Of a DNA stretch of 64,000 bases, positions 47,777 through 56,850 are shown piece after piece. Below the pieces are notes generated by a model. That model saw only the letters and a program-made list of their open reading frames with translations, was not told the DNA's origin and did no database searches. The translations under genes and the position numbers were made by a program. Each line of letters starts with the position of its first letter. Position 1 is the first letter of the stretch. The DNA lies in assembly GCF_034424525.1 (NCBI RefSeq), contig NZ_CP139979.1, positions 806,001 to 870,000 of the forward strand. The letters are read 5' to 3'. Source of the DNA: Sphingobium yanoikuyae (GTDB lineage: Bacteria > Pseudomonadota > Alphaproteobacteria > Sphingomonadales > Sphingomonadaceae).

Positions 47777-47866
47777 CGTCACCCTGAACTTGTTTCAGGG
47801 TCCATTCCTCCCAATAGACCAATGGCTTGTTAGGCTTGATAGATGCTGAAAAAAGTTCAGCATGAC
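47777..47866. repeat. Short palindromic dispersed-repeat-like element
   Basis: The outer ends are related inverted copies: CGTCACCCTGAACTTGTTTCAGGG (from 47777) and the reverse complement of the right end, CGTCATGCTGAACTTTTTTCAGCA (ending 47866). Each arm also folds on itself (CCCTGAA/TTCAGGG and TGCTGAA/TTCAGCA). Its two-hairpin, about 90-bp form is like the REP-type intergenic repeats common in sphingomonads. It is non-coding and lies in the 367-base gap between purB and the next gene. Confidence 0.65.
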
Positions 47867-47996
47867 GTAGGTGGAATGGCCGCAACCCACCCTCGATCGC
47901 TGTCCACAGAGCCGATCGCTACAAAGCGATCCCCGTAGCGGCCTGTCCGCTTATGGCCGGAAAAGCTGCCCAGCGCGACACGACCATTGCTTGCCG

Positions 47997-48323
47997 TTAA
48001 TTGGACGGCTCCAAGTCGCCATAAAGCGGCCTAAACTCATTCCAACTTTCATCCGCAAGATTGGATCGCATCTGCTTATCGAAGTCATGGATCGTGACGG
48101 CAGATGCCATCATCGTGCTATGCCCGACAGACAAAGCCTGCTTTGCGTTGATCCACATTGCCTGATGGAATGACCATGCAGCAATCTGGAGCCAGTCATC
48201 GCTACCGAACTGATCCTCCAATGGCCAATATATCGCATTCAGATCATCACCTGATGTCGAAATTTCGGAAGGCCACAAAATCTTTACACGTTCGTATAGG
48301 TCTTGAGGCTTGATCGTGGTCAC
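47997..48323 (-). CDS. Hypothetical protein, lower-GC
   Basis: 108 residues. The start is GTG 48323, preceded on the minus strand by AGGAGA. The protein is soluble and Trp-rich (KILWPSEI, YWPLEDQFGSDDWLQIAAWSFHQAMW), with SVGHSTMMASAVTIHDFDKQM in the middle. No signal peptide or known domain is recognised. Its codon use and base composition are clearly less GC-rich than purB and the LacI gene on either side, suggesting acquisition. The 240 bases between it and the LacI gene show no supported feature. Confidence 0.6.
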   Translation of the reverse strand: MTTIKPQDLYERVKILWPSEISTSGDDLNAIYWPLEDQFGSDDWLQIAAWSFHQAMWINAKQALSVGHSTMMASAVTIHDFDKQMRSNLADESWNEFRPLYGDLEPSN

Positions 48324-48563
48324 TGCATTCTCCTGAACGAAGTCGGGAAGGCGGACGTTATGTCAGCTATGGCTGATCCGTCCACCAGAACCCGACCATC
48401 CGCTACCCACCCAGCCCTGTCCTACACCCCGCACACCCTGCTACACCGGCCCAAGGCTCTTTCCCATCGTCCGCGCACCATCCATCCTCGCATGAAGATT
48501 TCCAACGTGCGCACGAAAATGTCGCAATGTGCGGGAAATATGCGAAGTTAAGCGCGGCCGATC

Positions 48564-49637
48564 CTATTTTCGGCCCTTATGCTTGGGGCGCAGCCGCGGC
48601 GCCGCGTCGGACTGGCGGCGGACCAATTCATAGTCCAGCAGCATGTGCGGCGGGCCATCCTCGCTCTGGGCGCGGCGGCCCTTGATATGGCGCACCAACA
48701 GGTCGACCGCCGCCCGCGACATGGCGCTGATCGGCTGGCGGATGGTGGTCAGTTCCGGCCAGATGGTGGTGGCAAGCGAGGTATCGTCGAAGCCGCAGAC
48801 GGTGAGGTCGCCCGGCACGTCCAGCCCGTTGCGATGGGCGATCGCCACCGTCGCGGCGGCCATGTCGTCATTGCTGGCGAAGATGGCGGTCGGCGGATTG
48901 TCCCGCGCCAATATATGCTCGGCTGCATCCAGCCCGGATCGGTAGGTGAAGAAACCCTGTTCCACCAGCGCATCGTCCAGCGCGATGCCGGCTTCGCCCA
49001 GCGCGCGGATATAGCCCTGATAACGTTCCTCGCTGGCGCTCAGGTTCGGATGCCCCTTGATGAAGCCGATGCGGTTATGGCCAAGGCCAATCAGGTGCCG
49101 GGTCATTTCATAGGCCGCGCCCCGGTCGTCGATGCTGACCGCGGCCAGGCTGGCCGGCGCATGGCCGTTCGCCACCACGACGGCGGGGATGCCCGCCTCG
49201 CGCAGCGCATCGATCATCGCTTGATGGTCGCACAGCGGCGGCGGCAGCACGACGCCGTCGATCCGGCCGCGCACCAGATGGTCGACCACCGCCTTGATCG
49301 CGGTCTGCTCGTCCCATTTCTCGACGACCAGGTCGATGCCCGCGCGGCTCGACTGGTCGAGGCTCCCGACCAGGAATTCCGACAGATAGGATGCAGACGG
49401 GTTGGAATAGAGCAGGCCGATCCGCGTCTCGTCGCCGCCCGCCAGGCTGCGCGCGGCGGCGCTGGGGGAGTAGTTGAGCGCGGCGATCGCCGCCTCCACC
49501 TTCTCCTTGGTCGCCGCCCGCACCACCTGTTCACCGTTGATTACCCGCGACACCGTCATCGGCGACACGCCGGCATGTTTCGCCACATCGTTGATGGTGG
49601 GCGCGTTGCGCTGGCGGCGGGAACTTCTGGCTTCCAT
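48564..49637 (-). CDS. LacI-family transcriptional regulator, probable xylan/xylose regulator
   Basis: 357 residues. The helix-turn-helix and hinge run from TINDVAKHAGVSPMTVSRVINGEQVV (about 14-39) to AAIAALNYSPSAAARSLAGG. The periplasmic-binding-like effector domain contains RIGLLYSNPSASYLSEFLVG, GRIDGVVLPPP, GHNRIGFIKGHP, AIFASNDDMAAATV and LTVCGFDDTSLATTIWPELTTIRQP. It is the only LacI protein in the window, and LacI-type palindromes are found before xylX, between GH67 and GH3, and before the TonB receptor. It lies 74 bases downstream of GH67 on the same strand, so it is probably co-transcribed and autoregulated. The effector is likely a xylose or xylo-oligosaccharide derivative. Confidence 0.9.
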   Translation of the reverse strand: MEARSSRRQRNAPTINDVAKHAGVSPMTVSRVINGEQVVRAATKEKVEAAIAALNYSPSAAARSLAGGDETRIGLLYSNPSASYLSEFLVGSLDQSSRAGIDLVVEKWDEQTAIKAVVDHLVRGRIDGVVLPPPLCDHQAMIDALREAGIPAVVVANGHAPASLAAVSIDDRGAAYEMTRHLIGLGHNRIGFIKGHPNLSASEERYQGYIRALGEAGIALDDALVEQGFFTYRSGLDAAEHILARDNPPTAIFASNDDMAAATVAIAHRNGLDVPGDLTVCGFDDTSLATTIWPELTTIRQPISAMSRAAVDLLVRHIKGRRAQSEDGPPHMLLDYELVRRQSDAAPRLRPKHKGRK

Positions 49638-49711
49638 CAGTTTTTCGGGGCCTTCGACATGGGACTAAACCTCTCTGCTAGCGGGATCATTGCGCAAGCT
49701 TAAGTAAAATC

Positions 49712-51856
49712 TCATTTCGGATGCCCCGGCGCATAGGGGAAGCTCAGCGCCTTGTACCAGTCGAGCGGATGGGCGGGCGCCGCGCTGCCGGCGGGCAGGG
49801 GGCGGCCGGACACCGACTGGAAATAGGCGATGCAGGCGTCGCGCCACCATTGGGCTTCGCGATGCTGGATCGCCAGGAAGGTCTCGACCTGCGCGAAGCG
49901 CTCGGCATCGACCTGGGGCTTGAGCTTGGCCCAATCCCGCTGCATAGCTGCCACCGTTTCGACGCCCCGGTCATAATGGTGGATGAGGCCGTCCCACAGC
50001 GTCTCGCCCGATTGCAGGCGATAATCCCAGGGCAGATGGTGGAACCACAGTAGCTCGCGTTCCGGCGTGGTCTTCGGATTGTCGAGCAGCTTGGCCAGCG
50101 CCGGCGCATATTGGCCGGTGGCATTGCTGCCCGTCCTGGTCCGGTCAAAACCGATGCCCTGCTTGTCGGCCTTGTGATAGTAGACCGGGTTCCATTCGGG
50201 CCGCGCCAGTTCGGACACCCAGGGGGCGGGGCCATAATGATGGCCGGTGCCCATGATATGGGCCAGGCCCAGCGGCGTCATATAGTCGACCGCCGCCTCG
50301 CGCGATCCCATCATCATCGCGACGATCGGTGCAACCACCCTGGGATCGGGGGAGAAGGTCTGCGCCGCCCATTCGCGCGCGACAGCCTCGGCGGTCAGGT
50401 CGGTGTCCCACGCCATGCGGCCGAACGCATACCAGTCCGCCTGGTTGAAGATCGATCCGCTCCAGTCACGGTCGACGCCGATATTGGCAACCCCGGCGAT
50501 GCCGGTCAGCTTGTGGCCTTCCAGCGATCCGTCGATCACCTTGGCGACGGTCGATCCCTTGCCTTTGGCCAGCGTATCGCTCTTCAGCGTCTCCTCGAAC
50601 AGCGTGCCGAGATAGGTAAGGTGGGTCGACTGGCCCAGATATTCCTTGGTGATCTGGAATTCCATCATCAGCGGCGTCTTGGGCATCGCGCCGAACAGCG
50701 GGTGGAAGGGTTCGCGCGGCTGGAAATCGATCGCGCCATTCTTCACCTGGACGATGACATTGTCGGCGAACTGGCCGTCGAGCGGCTTGAAGTCGCTATA
50801 GGCCTGCTTGGCGCGATCGTCGGGATTGTCATGGGCATAGACGAAGGCGCGCCACATCACGATGCCGCCATGCGGCTTGACCGCGGCCGCCAGCATGTTG
50901 GCGCCGTCGGCATGGGTGCGCTTGTAATCCTGCGGGCCGGGCTGGCCCTCGCTGTTCGCCTTCACCAGGAAGCCGCCGAAATCGGGGATCGCCTTGTAGA
51001 TCTCGTCGGCCTTGGCTTTCCACCAGGCGGCGACCGCCGGATCGAGCGGGTCGGCGCTTTTCAGGCCATCCAGTTCCATCGGCGCGGTCCATTTGACCGA
51101 CAGATAGACCTTGATGCCATAGGGGCGGAACAGGTCGGCCAGCGCCGCCGCCTTGGCGATATAGGCGGCGGTCAGGCTGTCCGACTTCGCATTCACATTG
51201 TTGAGCACCGTGCCGTTGATGCCCAGCGAGGCGTTGGCGCGGGCATAGTCGGTATAGCGCGGCCCCTTATAATCGGGCAGGCGCCACCAGTCCCAGATCG
51301 ACTGGCCGGCATAGCCGCGCTCGACCGTGCCATCCAGATTGTCCCAATGGTTGAGCAGGCGCAGGCCGATGCGCGGCGCGCTGCGCATATCGATCCGGTC
51401 GAGCGCCGCGCCGGTGCGGGCAAGGCGCAGCCACGCATAGGCGCCGTGCAGCACGCCGACATCGGTCGCGCCGGCAATCACGGTCACCGGCTTGCCGACG
51501 ACCGTCATGGTGCGAATCGCATAACCGTCAGGCCCCAGGCCGTCGGTCGGCACCAATGGCTTGTCCTGCTGCGCGGCCGATTGCAGCAGGATCGCACCTT
51601 GCTGCACTGTTGCTGTCAGGGGCACGGTGGCGCCGGTAAGCCCGGCAATGCCGCGCTGCAATTCCTGCCTTGCGATCGTCAGGGTAGGGCTGGTCCCGCC
51701 GACAATGCTGCGCGCGTTGGCCCCAATTTGTTGGGCAGCGGCGGCATCGGCCGGCACGTTGCGCAGCCACAGATCATAGCCATCCTCGGCCCAGGCGCGC
51801 GGCGCGCCGATCAAAAGGGCGCTGGCCATGATCCAGCAAAATAGGCGCGCAAACAT
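49712..51856 (-). CDS. GH67 alpha-glucuronidase, exported
   Basis: 714 residues from ATG 51856. The signal peptide MFARLFCWIMASALLIGAPRAWA ends before EDGYDLWLRN. An N-terminal GH67 domain is followed by the (beta/alpha)8 catalytic domain with RIGLRLLNHWDNLDGTVERGYAG, VKANSEGQPGPQDYKRTHADGANMLA (about 295-320) and HPLFGAMPKTPLMMEFQITKEYLG. A C-terminal helical domain has LLWFHHLPWDYRLQSGETLWDGL. It removes 4-O-methyl-glucuronic acid from the non-reducing end of xylo-oligosaccharides. It shares the operator at 51939 with the divergent GH3 gene. The start 10 codons upstream would spoil the signal peptide. Confidence 0.93.
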   Translation of the reverse strand: MFARLFCWIMASALLIGAPRAWAEDGYDLWLRNVPADAAAAQQIGANARSIVGGTSPTLTIARQELQRGIAGLTGATVPLTATVQQGAILLQSAAQQDKPLVPTDGLGPDGYAIRTMTVVGKPVTVIAGATDVGVLHGAYAWLRLARTGAALDRIDMRSAPRIGLRLLNHWDNLDGTVERGYAGQSIWDWWRLPDYKGPRYTDYARANASLGINGTVLNNVNAKSDSLTAAYIAKAAALADLFRPYGIKVYLSVKWTAPMELDGLKSADPLDPAVAAWWKAKADEIYKAIPDFGGFLVKANSEGQPGPQDYKRTHADGANMLAAAVKPHGGIVMWRAFVYAHDNPDDRAKQAYSDFKPLDGQFADNVIVQVKNGAIDFQPREPFHPLFGAMPKTPLMMEFQITKEYLGQSTHLTYLGTLFEETLKSDTLAKGKGSTVAKVIDGSLEGHKLTGIAGVANIGVDRDWSGSIFNQADWYAFGRMAWDTDLTAEAVAREWAAQTFSPDPRVVAPIVAMMMGSREAAVDYMTPLGLAHIMGTGHHYGPAPWVSELARPEWNPVYYHKADKQGIGFDRTRTGSNATGQYAPALAKLLDNPKTTPERELLWFHHLPWDYRLQSGETLWDGLIHHYDRGVETVAAMQRDWAKLKPQVDAERFAQVETFLAIQHREAQWWRDACIAYFQSVSGRPLPAGSAAPAHPLDWYKALSFPYAPGHPK

Positions 51857-51899
51857 TCGGTCCTCTCCCCCTTGGCCCGCAGGCAATTTTTTGGTGCAT

Positions 51900-51952
51900 T
51901 GCCAACGGTGGCATTGACAAGCAGCTCTTGGGTCGTGATGGTAACGCTATCA
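51900..51952. promoter_or_regulatory. Shared promoter/operator region between GH67 and GH3
   Basis: TGGTAACGCTATCA (51939-51952) is a variant of the LacI-type palindrome. A plus-strand TTGACA (51914-51919) lies 25 bases before it, nearly the same spacing as at the xylose operon, so the operator would cover the -10 region. A second inverted repeat, TGCCA-ACGG-TGGCA (51900-51913), overlaps the start of the -35 element. The site lies 83 bases before the GH67 ATG on the other strand. Confidence 0.75.
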
Positions 51953-52006
51953 GTTGATCGGCGGCAAGCAAAAAGGAAAGCCGCGACAAAATTGGAGAGG
52001 GGCGTC

Positions 52007-54382
52007 GTGATCCGGTCAGTTCAGTTTTTGTGCGCAGCATCAGCGCTGTCGCTGGTGATGGCGGCGCCGCTCACGTCCGTTACGGCCGCGCCCGTGACCA
52101 GCCAGTCGGCCCGCCCGCTTTACAAGGATGCGTCCGCCCCGATCGAGGCGCGCGTCGATGATCTGCTGGCGCGCATGACGCTGGATGAAAAGATCGCCCA
52201 GATCACCACTGTCTGGACTGACAAGGTGAAGCTGCTGGACGCGCAGGGCGAACTGGACCCCGGCAAGCTCAGTCCGACCTTCCCCAGCGGCATCGGCCAT
52301 TTCACCCGTCCGTCGGACGGTCGTGGCAGTTTCAGCCCGCGCGTCGTGCCCGGCCGCGATCCGCGCCGCACCGTCGCGCTGGTCAACGGCCTGCAGAAAT
52401 GGGCGATGACGCAGACGCGGCTCGGCATCCCGATCCTGTTCCATGAAGAAGGGCTGCACGGCTATGCCGCCGTTGGCGCCACCAGTTTCCCCCAGTCGAT
52501 CGCCATGGCGTCGAGCTGGGATCCGGCCATGCTGCGCCAGGTCAATCAGGTGATCGCCCGCGAAATCCGCGCGCGCGGCGTGCCGATGGTGCTCTCGCCC
52601 GTGGTCGACATCGCCCGCGACCCGCGCTGGGGCCGGATCGAGGAAACCTATGGCGAGGATCCCTATCTGGTCGGCGAAATGGGCGTTGCGGCGGTGGAGG
52701 GGCTGCAAGGCGTTGGCCGTTCGCGCACGCTCCAGCCCAATCATGTCTTCGCCACGCTCAAGCATCTGACCGGCCATGGCCAGCCGGAAAGCGGCACCAA
52801 TATCGGCCCAGCGCCGGTGTCGGAACGGGAATTGCGCGAGAATTTCTTCCCGCCCTTCGAACAGGTGGTGAAGCGCACCGGCATCGAGGCGGTGATGGCC
52901 AGCTATAACGAGATTGATGGCGTGCCCAGCCACGCCAATCGCTGGCTGCTGGACAATGTGCTGCGTCAGGAATGGGGCTTTCGCGGCGCCGTCGTCTCCG
53001 ATTATTCGGCCGTCGATCAGTTGATGAGCATCCACCATATCGCCGCCAATCTGGAAGAGGCGGCGATGCGCGCGCTCGATGCCGGCGTCGATGCGGACCT
53101 GCCCGAGGGCCTGTCCTATGCCACGCTCGGCAAGCTGGTGCGCGAGGGCAAGGTCAGCGAGGCGAAGGTCGATCTCGCCGTGCGCCGCATGCTGGAGTTG
53201 AAGTTCCGCGCCGGCCTGTTCGAAAATCCCTATGCCGACGCCAATGCGGCCGCTGCGATCACCAACAATGAAGATGCCCGCGCGCTCGCCCGCACCGCCG
53301 CGCAGCGTTCCATAACCCTGCTCAAGAATGACGGCATGCTGCCGCTGAAGCCCGAAGGCACGATCGCGGTGATCGGCCCCAGCGCGGCGGTCGCGCGGCT
53401 GGGCGGCTATTATGGTCAGCCGCCGCACAGCGTCTCGATCCTGGAAGGGATCAAGGCGCGGGTCGGCACCAAGGCGAACATCGTCTTCGCTCAGGGCGTG
53501 AAGATCACCGAGGATGACGACTGGTGGGCCGACAGCGTCACCAAGTCGGACCCGGCCGAAAACCGCAAGCTGATCGCCCAGGCGGTCGAGGCGGCGCGCA
53601 ATGTCGACCGCATCATCCTGACCTTGGGCGACACCGAACAGTCGAGCCGCGAAGGCTGGGCCGACAATCATCTGGGCGACCGCCCCAGCCTCGACCTCGT
53701 CGGCGAGCAGCAGGAACTGTTCGATGCGCTGAAAGCGCTGGGCAAGCCGATCACCGTCGTCCTCATCAACGGCCGCCCGGCCTCCACGGTGAAGGTCAGC
53801 GAACAGGCCAACGCCATCCTCGAAGGCTGGTATCTGGGCGAGCAGGGCGGCAATGCCGTGGCCGACATCCTGTTCGGCGACGTCAATCCGGGCGGCAAGC
53901 TGCCCGTCACCGTGCCGCGATCGGCGGGCCAGTTGCCGCTCTTCTACAATATGAAGCCCTCGGCCCGGCGCGGCTATCTGTTCGACACCACCGACCCGCT
54001 CTATCCCTTCGGCTTCGGCCTCAGCTACACCAGCTTCAGCCTGTCGGCGCCGCGCCTGTCCGCCACCAGGATCGGCACCGGCGGCAAGACCAGCGTCTCG
54101 GTGGATGTCCGCAACACCGGTGCGCGGGAAGGGGACGAGGTCGTCCAGCTCTATATCCGCGACAAGGTCAGCTCCGTCACCCGCCCGGTCAAAGAGCTGA
54201 AGGGCTTCCAGCGCGTGACGCTCAAGCCCGGCGAGAGCCGCACCATCACCTTCACGGTCGGTCCCGAGGCGCTGCAAATGTGGAACGACCAGATGCGCCG
54301 CGTCGTCGAACCCGGCGATTTCGAGATCATGACCGGCAACAGCTCGGTCGCGCTCCAGTCCACCACCCTGACGGTGCAATAA
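52007..54382 (+). CDS. GH3 beta-xylosidase/beta-glucosidase-like enzyme, Sec-exported
   Basis: 791 residues. GTG 52007 follows GGAGAGG and gives a standard signal peptide (IRSVQFLCAASALSLVMAAPLTSVTA). The GH3 N-domain has KDASAPIEARVDDLLARMTLDEKIAQI, the substrate pocket HEEGLHGY, and DPRWGRIEETYGEDPYL, and the nucleophile Asp332 in GAVVSDYSAV. The C-domain (HGSWxx-type glucosyl domain) has LLKNDGMLPLKPEGTIAVIG and LGDTEQSSREGW. A fibronectin-III-like end has VSVDVRNTGAREGDEVVQLYIRD. In this context cleavage of xylo-oligosaccharides to xylose is likely. The next GH3 gene begins 3 bases after the stop. Confidence 0.92.
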   Translation: MIRSVQFLCAASALSLVMAAPLTSVTAAPVTSQSARPLYKDASAPIEARVDDLLARMTLDEKIAQITTVWTDKVKLLDAQGELDPGKLSPTFPSGIGHFTRPSDGRGSFSPRVVPGRDPRRTVALVNGLQKWAMTQTRLGIPILFHEEGLHGYAAVGATSFPQSIAMASSWDPAMLRQVNQVIAREIRARGVPMVLSPVVDIARDPRWGRIEETYGEDPYLVGEMGVAAVEGLQGVGRSRTLQPNHVFATLKHLTGHGQPESGTNIGPAPVSERELRENFFPPFEQVVKRTGIEAVMASYNEIDGVPSHANRWLLDNVLRQEWGFRGAVVSDYSAVDQLMSIHHIAANLEEAAMRALDAGVDADLPEGLSYATLGKLVREGKVSEAKVDLAVRRMLELKFRAGLFENPYADANAAAAITNNEDARALARTAAQRSITLLKNDGMLPLKPEGTIAVIGPSAAVARLGGYYGQPPHSVSILEGIKARVGTKANIVFAQGVKITEDDDWWADSVTKSDPAENRKLIAQAVEAARNVDRIILTLGDTEQSSREGWADNHLGDRPSLDLVGEQQELFDALKALGKPITVVLINGRPASTVKVSEQANAILEGWYLGEQGGNAVADILFGDVNPGGKLPVTVPRSAGQLPLFYNMKPSARRGYLFDTTDPLYPFGFGLSYTSFSLSAPRLSATRIGTGGKTSVSVDVRNTGAREGDEVVQLYIRDKVSSVTRPVKELKGFQRVTLKPGESRTITFTVGPEALQMWNDQMRRVVEPGDFEIMTGNSSVALQSTTLTVQ

Positions 54383-54385
54383 GCC

Positions 54386-56764
54386 ATGATGATGACCCGC
54401 TTCGCCCGTCGCCAGGCGCTCGGCCTGCTCGCCTCCACCTCCGCGCTCGCCGCCGCCCCGCTGGCAGCGAAGGGGAAGGGCGGTCCGCTCTACAAGGATG
54501 CTTCCGCCCCCATCGACCTGCGCGTGCGCGACCTGCTCGGCCGCATGACCTTGGAGGAAAAGGTCGGCCAGATCATCGCGCTCTGGGCGACCAAGGCCGA
54601 CATCATGGACGATCTCATTTTCTCGCCGGCCAAGGCGAGCAAGGCCTATCCGGTGAGCTTCGGCCAGATCACCCGCCCGTCCGACCGGCGCGGCGCGCCC
54701 AACGGATCGACCCAGGCCGGCGGCGTCGGTGCGCGCTGGCGCACCCCGGCCGATACCGTCGCCTTCATCAATGCCGTCCAGAAATGGGCGGTAGAGGACA
54801 CCCGCCTCGGCATTCCGATCCTCTTCCACGAGGAATCGCTCCACGGCTACATGGCGACCGACGCCACCATGTTCCCGATGGCGATCGGCCTTGCCGGCAG
54901 TTTCGACCGCCAGCTGATGACCGATGTCCAGTCGGTTATCGCGCGCGAAGTGCGTGCACGCGGCGTCCATCTCGCGCTTTCGCCGGTGGTCGACATCGCC
55001 CGCGACCCGCGCTGGGGCCGGATCGAGGAGACTTTTGGCGAAGACCCCTATCTCTGCGGCGAGATGGGCGTCGCCGCCGTGCTGGGCCTGCAGGGGGAGG
55101 GCAAGCAGATCGGCCCGGACAAGGTCATGGCCACGCTCAAGCATATGACCGGCCATGGCCAGCCGCAGGCGGGCGAGAATATCGCGCCCGCGCCGATCAG
55201 CGAGCGCGAACTGCGCGAGAATTTCTTCCCGCCCTTCCGTCAGGTGGTGAAACGCACCGGCATCGCCGCCGTCATGCCCAGCTATAACGAAATTGACGGC
55301 GTCCCCAGCCACCAGAACAAGTGGCTGCTCGGCGATATCCTGCGCGGCGAATGGCATTTCGATGGCGCCGTGGTCAGCGATTATGGCGCCGTCCCCGAGC
55401 TCGACACCATCCACCATGTCCAGCCCGACCTGGAGGCGACGGCCCGTGCCGCGCTCCGCGCCGGGGTCGATTGCGAGCTGCCCGATGGCCTGGCCTATCG
55501 CACGCTCGTGGAGCAGGTCCGCGCCGGAAAAGTGCCCCTTGAGGCCGTCAACCTCGCCTGCACGCGCATGTTGACGCTCAAGTTCCGCGCGGGCCTGTTC
55601 GAAAATCCCTGGCCGCGCGCCGATTATGATGCGCTCACCGGCAATGCGGAGGCGCGCGCGCTCGCGCTCAAGGCGGCGCACAAGTCGATCGTGCTGCTGA
55701 AGAATGACGGCACCTTGCCGCTCAAGCCCGGCGCCCATCGCAAGGTGGCCGTGATCGGCCCCAATGCCGCGATCGCGCGGCTGGGCGGCTATTCCTCGAT
55801 CCCGCGCCAGGCGGTCTCGCTGCTCGACGGGGTGAAGGCGAAGCTCGGCAACCGGGCGGACATCGTCCATGCCCAGGGCGTCTTCATCACCCAGAGCGAG
55901 GACCGCTCGGTGGACGAAGTGCTGCTGGCCGATCCGGCGAAGAACCGCCAGCTGATCGCCGAAGCGGTCGAGGTTGCGAAGACCGCCGACATCATCCTGC
56001 TGGCCATCGGCGACACCGAACAGACCAGCCGCGAAGGCTTTGCCAAAAACCATCTGGGCGATCGCACCAGCCTCGATCTGGTCGGTGAGCAGAATGATCT
56101 GTTCGCCGCGATGAAGGCGACTGGGAAGCCGGTGGTGGTGTGCGCCATCAACGGCCGCCCGCCCAGCTATCCTGCCGTGGTCGATGGCGCCAATGCGCTG
56201 ATCGAATGCTGGTATCCGGGGCAGGAGGGCGGCACGGCGATGGCCGACATATTGTTCGGAGACGTCAATCCGGGTGCCAAGCTGCCCGTCACCGTCGCGC
56301 GCGACGCCGGCCAGATCCCGATCTTCTACAACCGCAAGCCATCCTCTCGGCGCGGCTATCTCTTCGCCGACACCAGCCCGCTTTTCCCGTTCGGCTTCGG
56401 CCTCAGCTACACCAAATTCGCCTTCGGTCCGCCGCGCCTGTCGGCCAGCCGCATCGGGGTCGGCGGCGACGTGACGGTGGAGGTCGATGTCCGCAATGTC
56501 GGCACTGTCGCGGGCGAAGAGGTGGTGCAGCTCTATGTCCATGACCAGACCGCCTCGGTCACCCGCCCGCTCAAGGAGTTGAAGGGCTTCGAACGGATCG
56601 CGCTGGCGCCGGGCGAAAGCCGCACCGTGCGCCTGACGATCGGCCCGGAAGCCTTCGCGCTGTGGAATCTCGACATGCGCGAAGTGGTCGAACCCGGCCT
56701 GTTCGACATCATGGTCGGGCCGGACAGCGCCACGCTTCAGACGGCTACATTGGAAATCGTCTGA
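54386..56764 (+). CDS. GH3 beta-xylosidase-like enzyme, Tat-type signal
   Basis: 792 residues, a tandem paralogue of the preceding enzyme with the same domain order. The N-terminus TRFARRQALGLLASTSALAAAPLAA has a twin-arginine signal (RRQALGLLA), unlike its neighbour. Pocket residues are HEESLHGYMATDATMFP and DPRWGRIEETFGEDPYL, and the nucleophile is Asp332 in GAVVSDYGAV, the same position as in the neighbour. LLKNDGTLPLKPGA and AIGDTEQTSREGF follow, then the fibronectin-III-like end VEVDVRNVGTVAGEEVVQLYVHD. It differs at several pocket positions, so substrate preference may differ. Three ATGs in a row open the gene. Confidence 0.92.
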   Translation: MMMTRFARRQALGLLASTSALAAAPLAAKGKGGPLYKDASAPIDLRVRDLLGRMTLEEKVGQIIALWATKADIMDDLIFSPAKASKAYPVSFGQITRPSDRRGAPNGSTQAGGVGARWRTPADTVAFINAVQKWAVEDTRLGIPILFHEESLHGYMATDATMFPMAIGLAGSFDRQLMTDVQSVIAREVRARGVHLALSPVVDIARDPRWGRIEETFGEDPYLCGEMGVAAVLGLQGEGKQIGPDKVMATLKHMTGHGQPQAGENIAPAPISERELRENFFPPFRQVVKRTGIAAVMPSYNEIDGVPSHQNKWLLGDILRGEWHFDGAVVSDYGAVPELDTIHHVQPDLEATARAALRAGVDCELPDGLAYRTLVEQVRAGKVPLEAVNLACTRMLTLKFRAGLFENPWPRADYDALTGNAEARALALKAAHKSIVLLKNDGTLPLKPGAHRKVAVIGPNAAIARLGGYSSIPRQAVSLLDGVKAKLGNRADIVHAQGVFITQSEDRSVDEVLLADPAKNRQLIAEAVEVAKTADIILLAIGDTEQTSREGFAKNHLGDRTSLDLVGEQNDLFAAMKATGKPVVVCAINGRPPSYPAVVDGANALIECWYPGQEGGTAMADILFGDVNPGAKLPVTVARDAGQIPIFYNRKPSSRRGYLFADTSPLFPFGFGLSYTKFAFGPPRLSASRIGVGGDVTVEVDVRNVGTVAGEEVVQLYVHDQTASVTRPLKELKGFERIALAPGESRTVRLTIGPEAFALWNLDMREVVEPGLFDIMVGPDSATLQTATLEIV

Positions 56765-56767
56765 TGG

Positions 56768-56834
56768 TATTGGCCTGACCAATATCGTTGAAGGCAAATT
56801 GATTATCGCCTATGGCCATTATTGGTCATACCAG
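56768..56834. promoter_or_regulatory. Two palindromes before manD, GntR-type operator candidates
   Basis: TATTGG-CCTGA-CCAATA (56768-56784) and TTGGT-CAT-ACCAG (56822-56834) both lie between the GH3 stop and the manD ATG. The second fits the TNGT-Nx-ACNA form recognised by FadR-subfamily GntR regulators such as UxuR/ExuR. They differ from the LacI-type sites of the other units. No GntR gene is in the window. Confidence 0.55.
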
Positions 56835-56850
56835 TTTTAGGGGAGCATCC

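Noticed and set aside
48303..48551. 82-codon plus-strand frame upstream of the LacI gene
   Set aside because: No ribosome-binding site, His/Pro/Arg/Thr-rich without structure, and it overlaps the start of a better-supported minus-strand gene.
52040..56797. 1585-codon open frame antisense to both GH3 genes
   Set aside because: Shadow of two well-supported GH3 enzymes; no domain, start signal or ribosome-binding site supports it.
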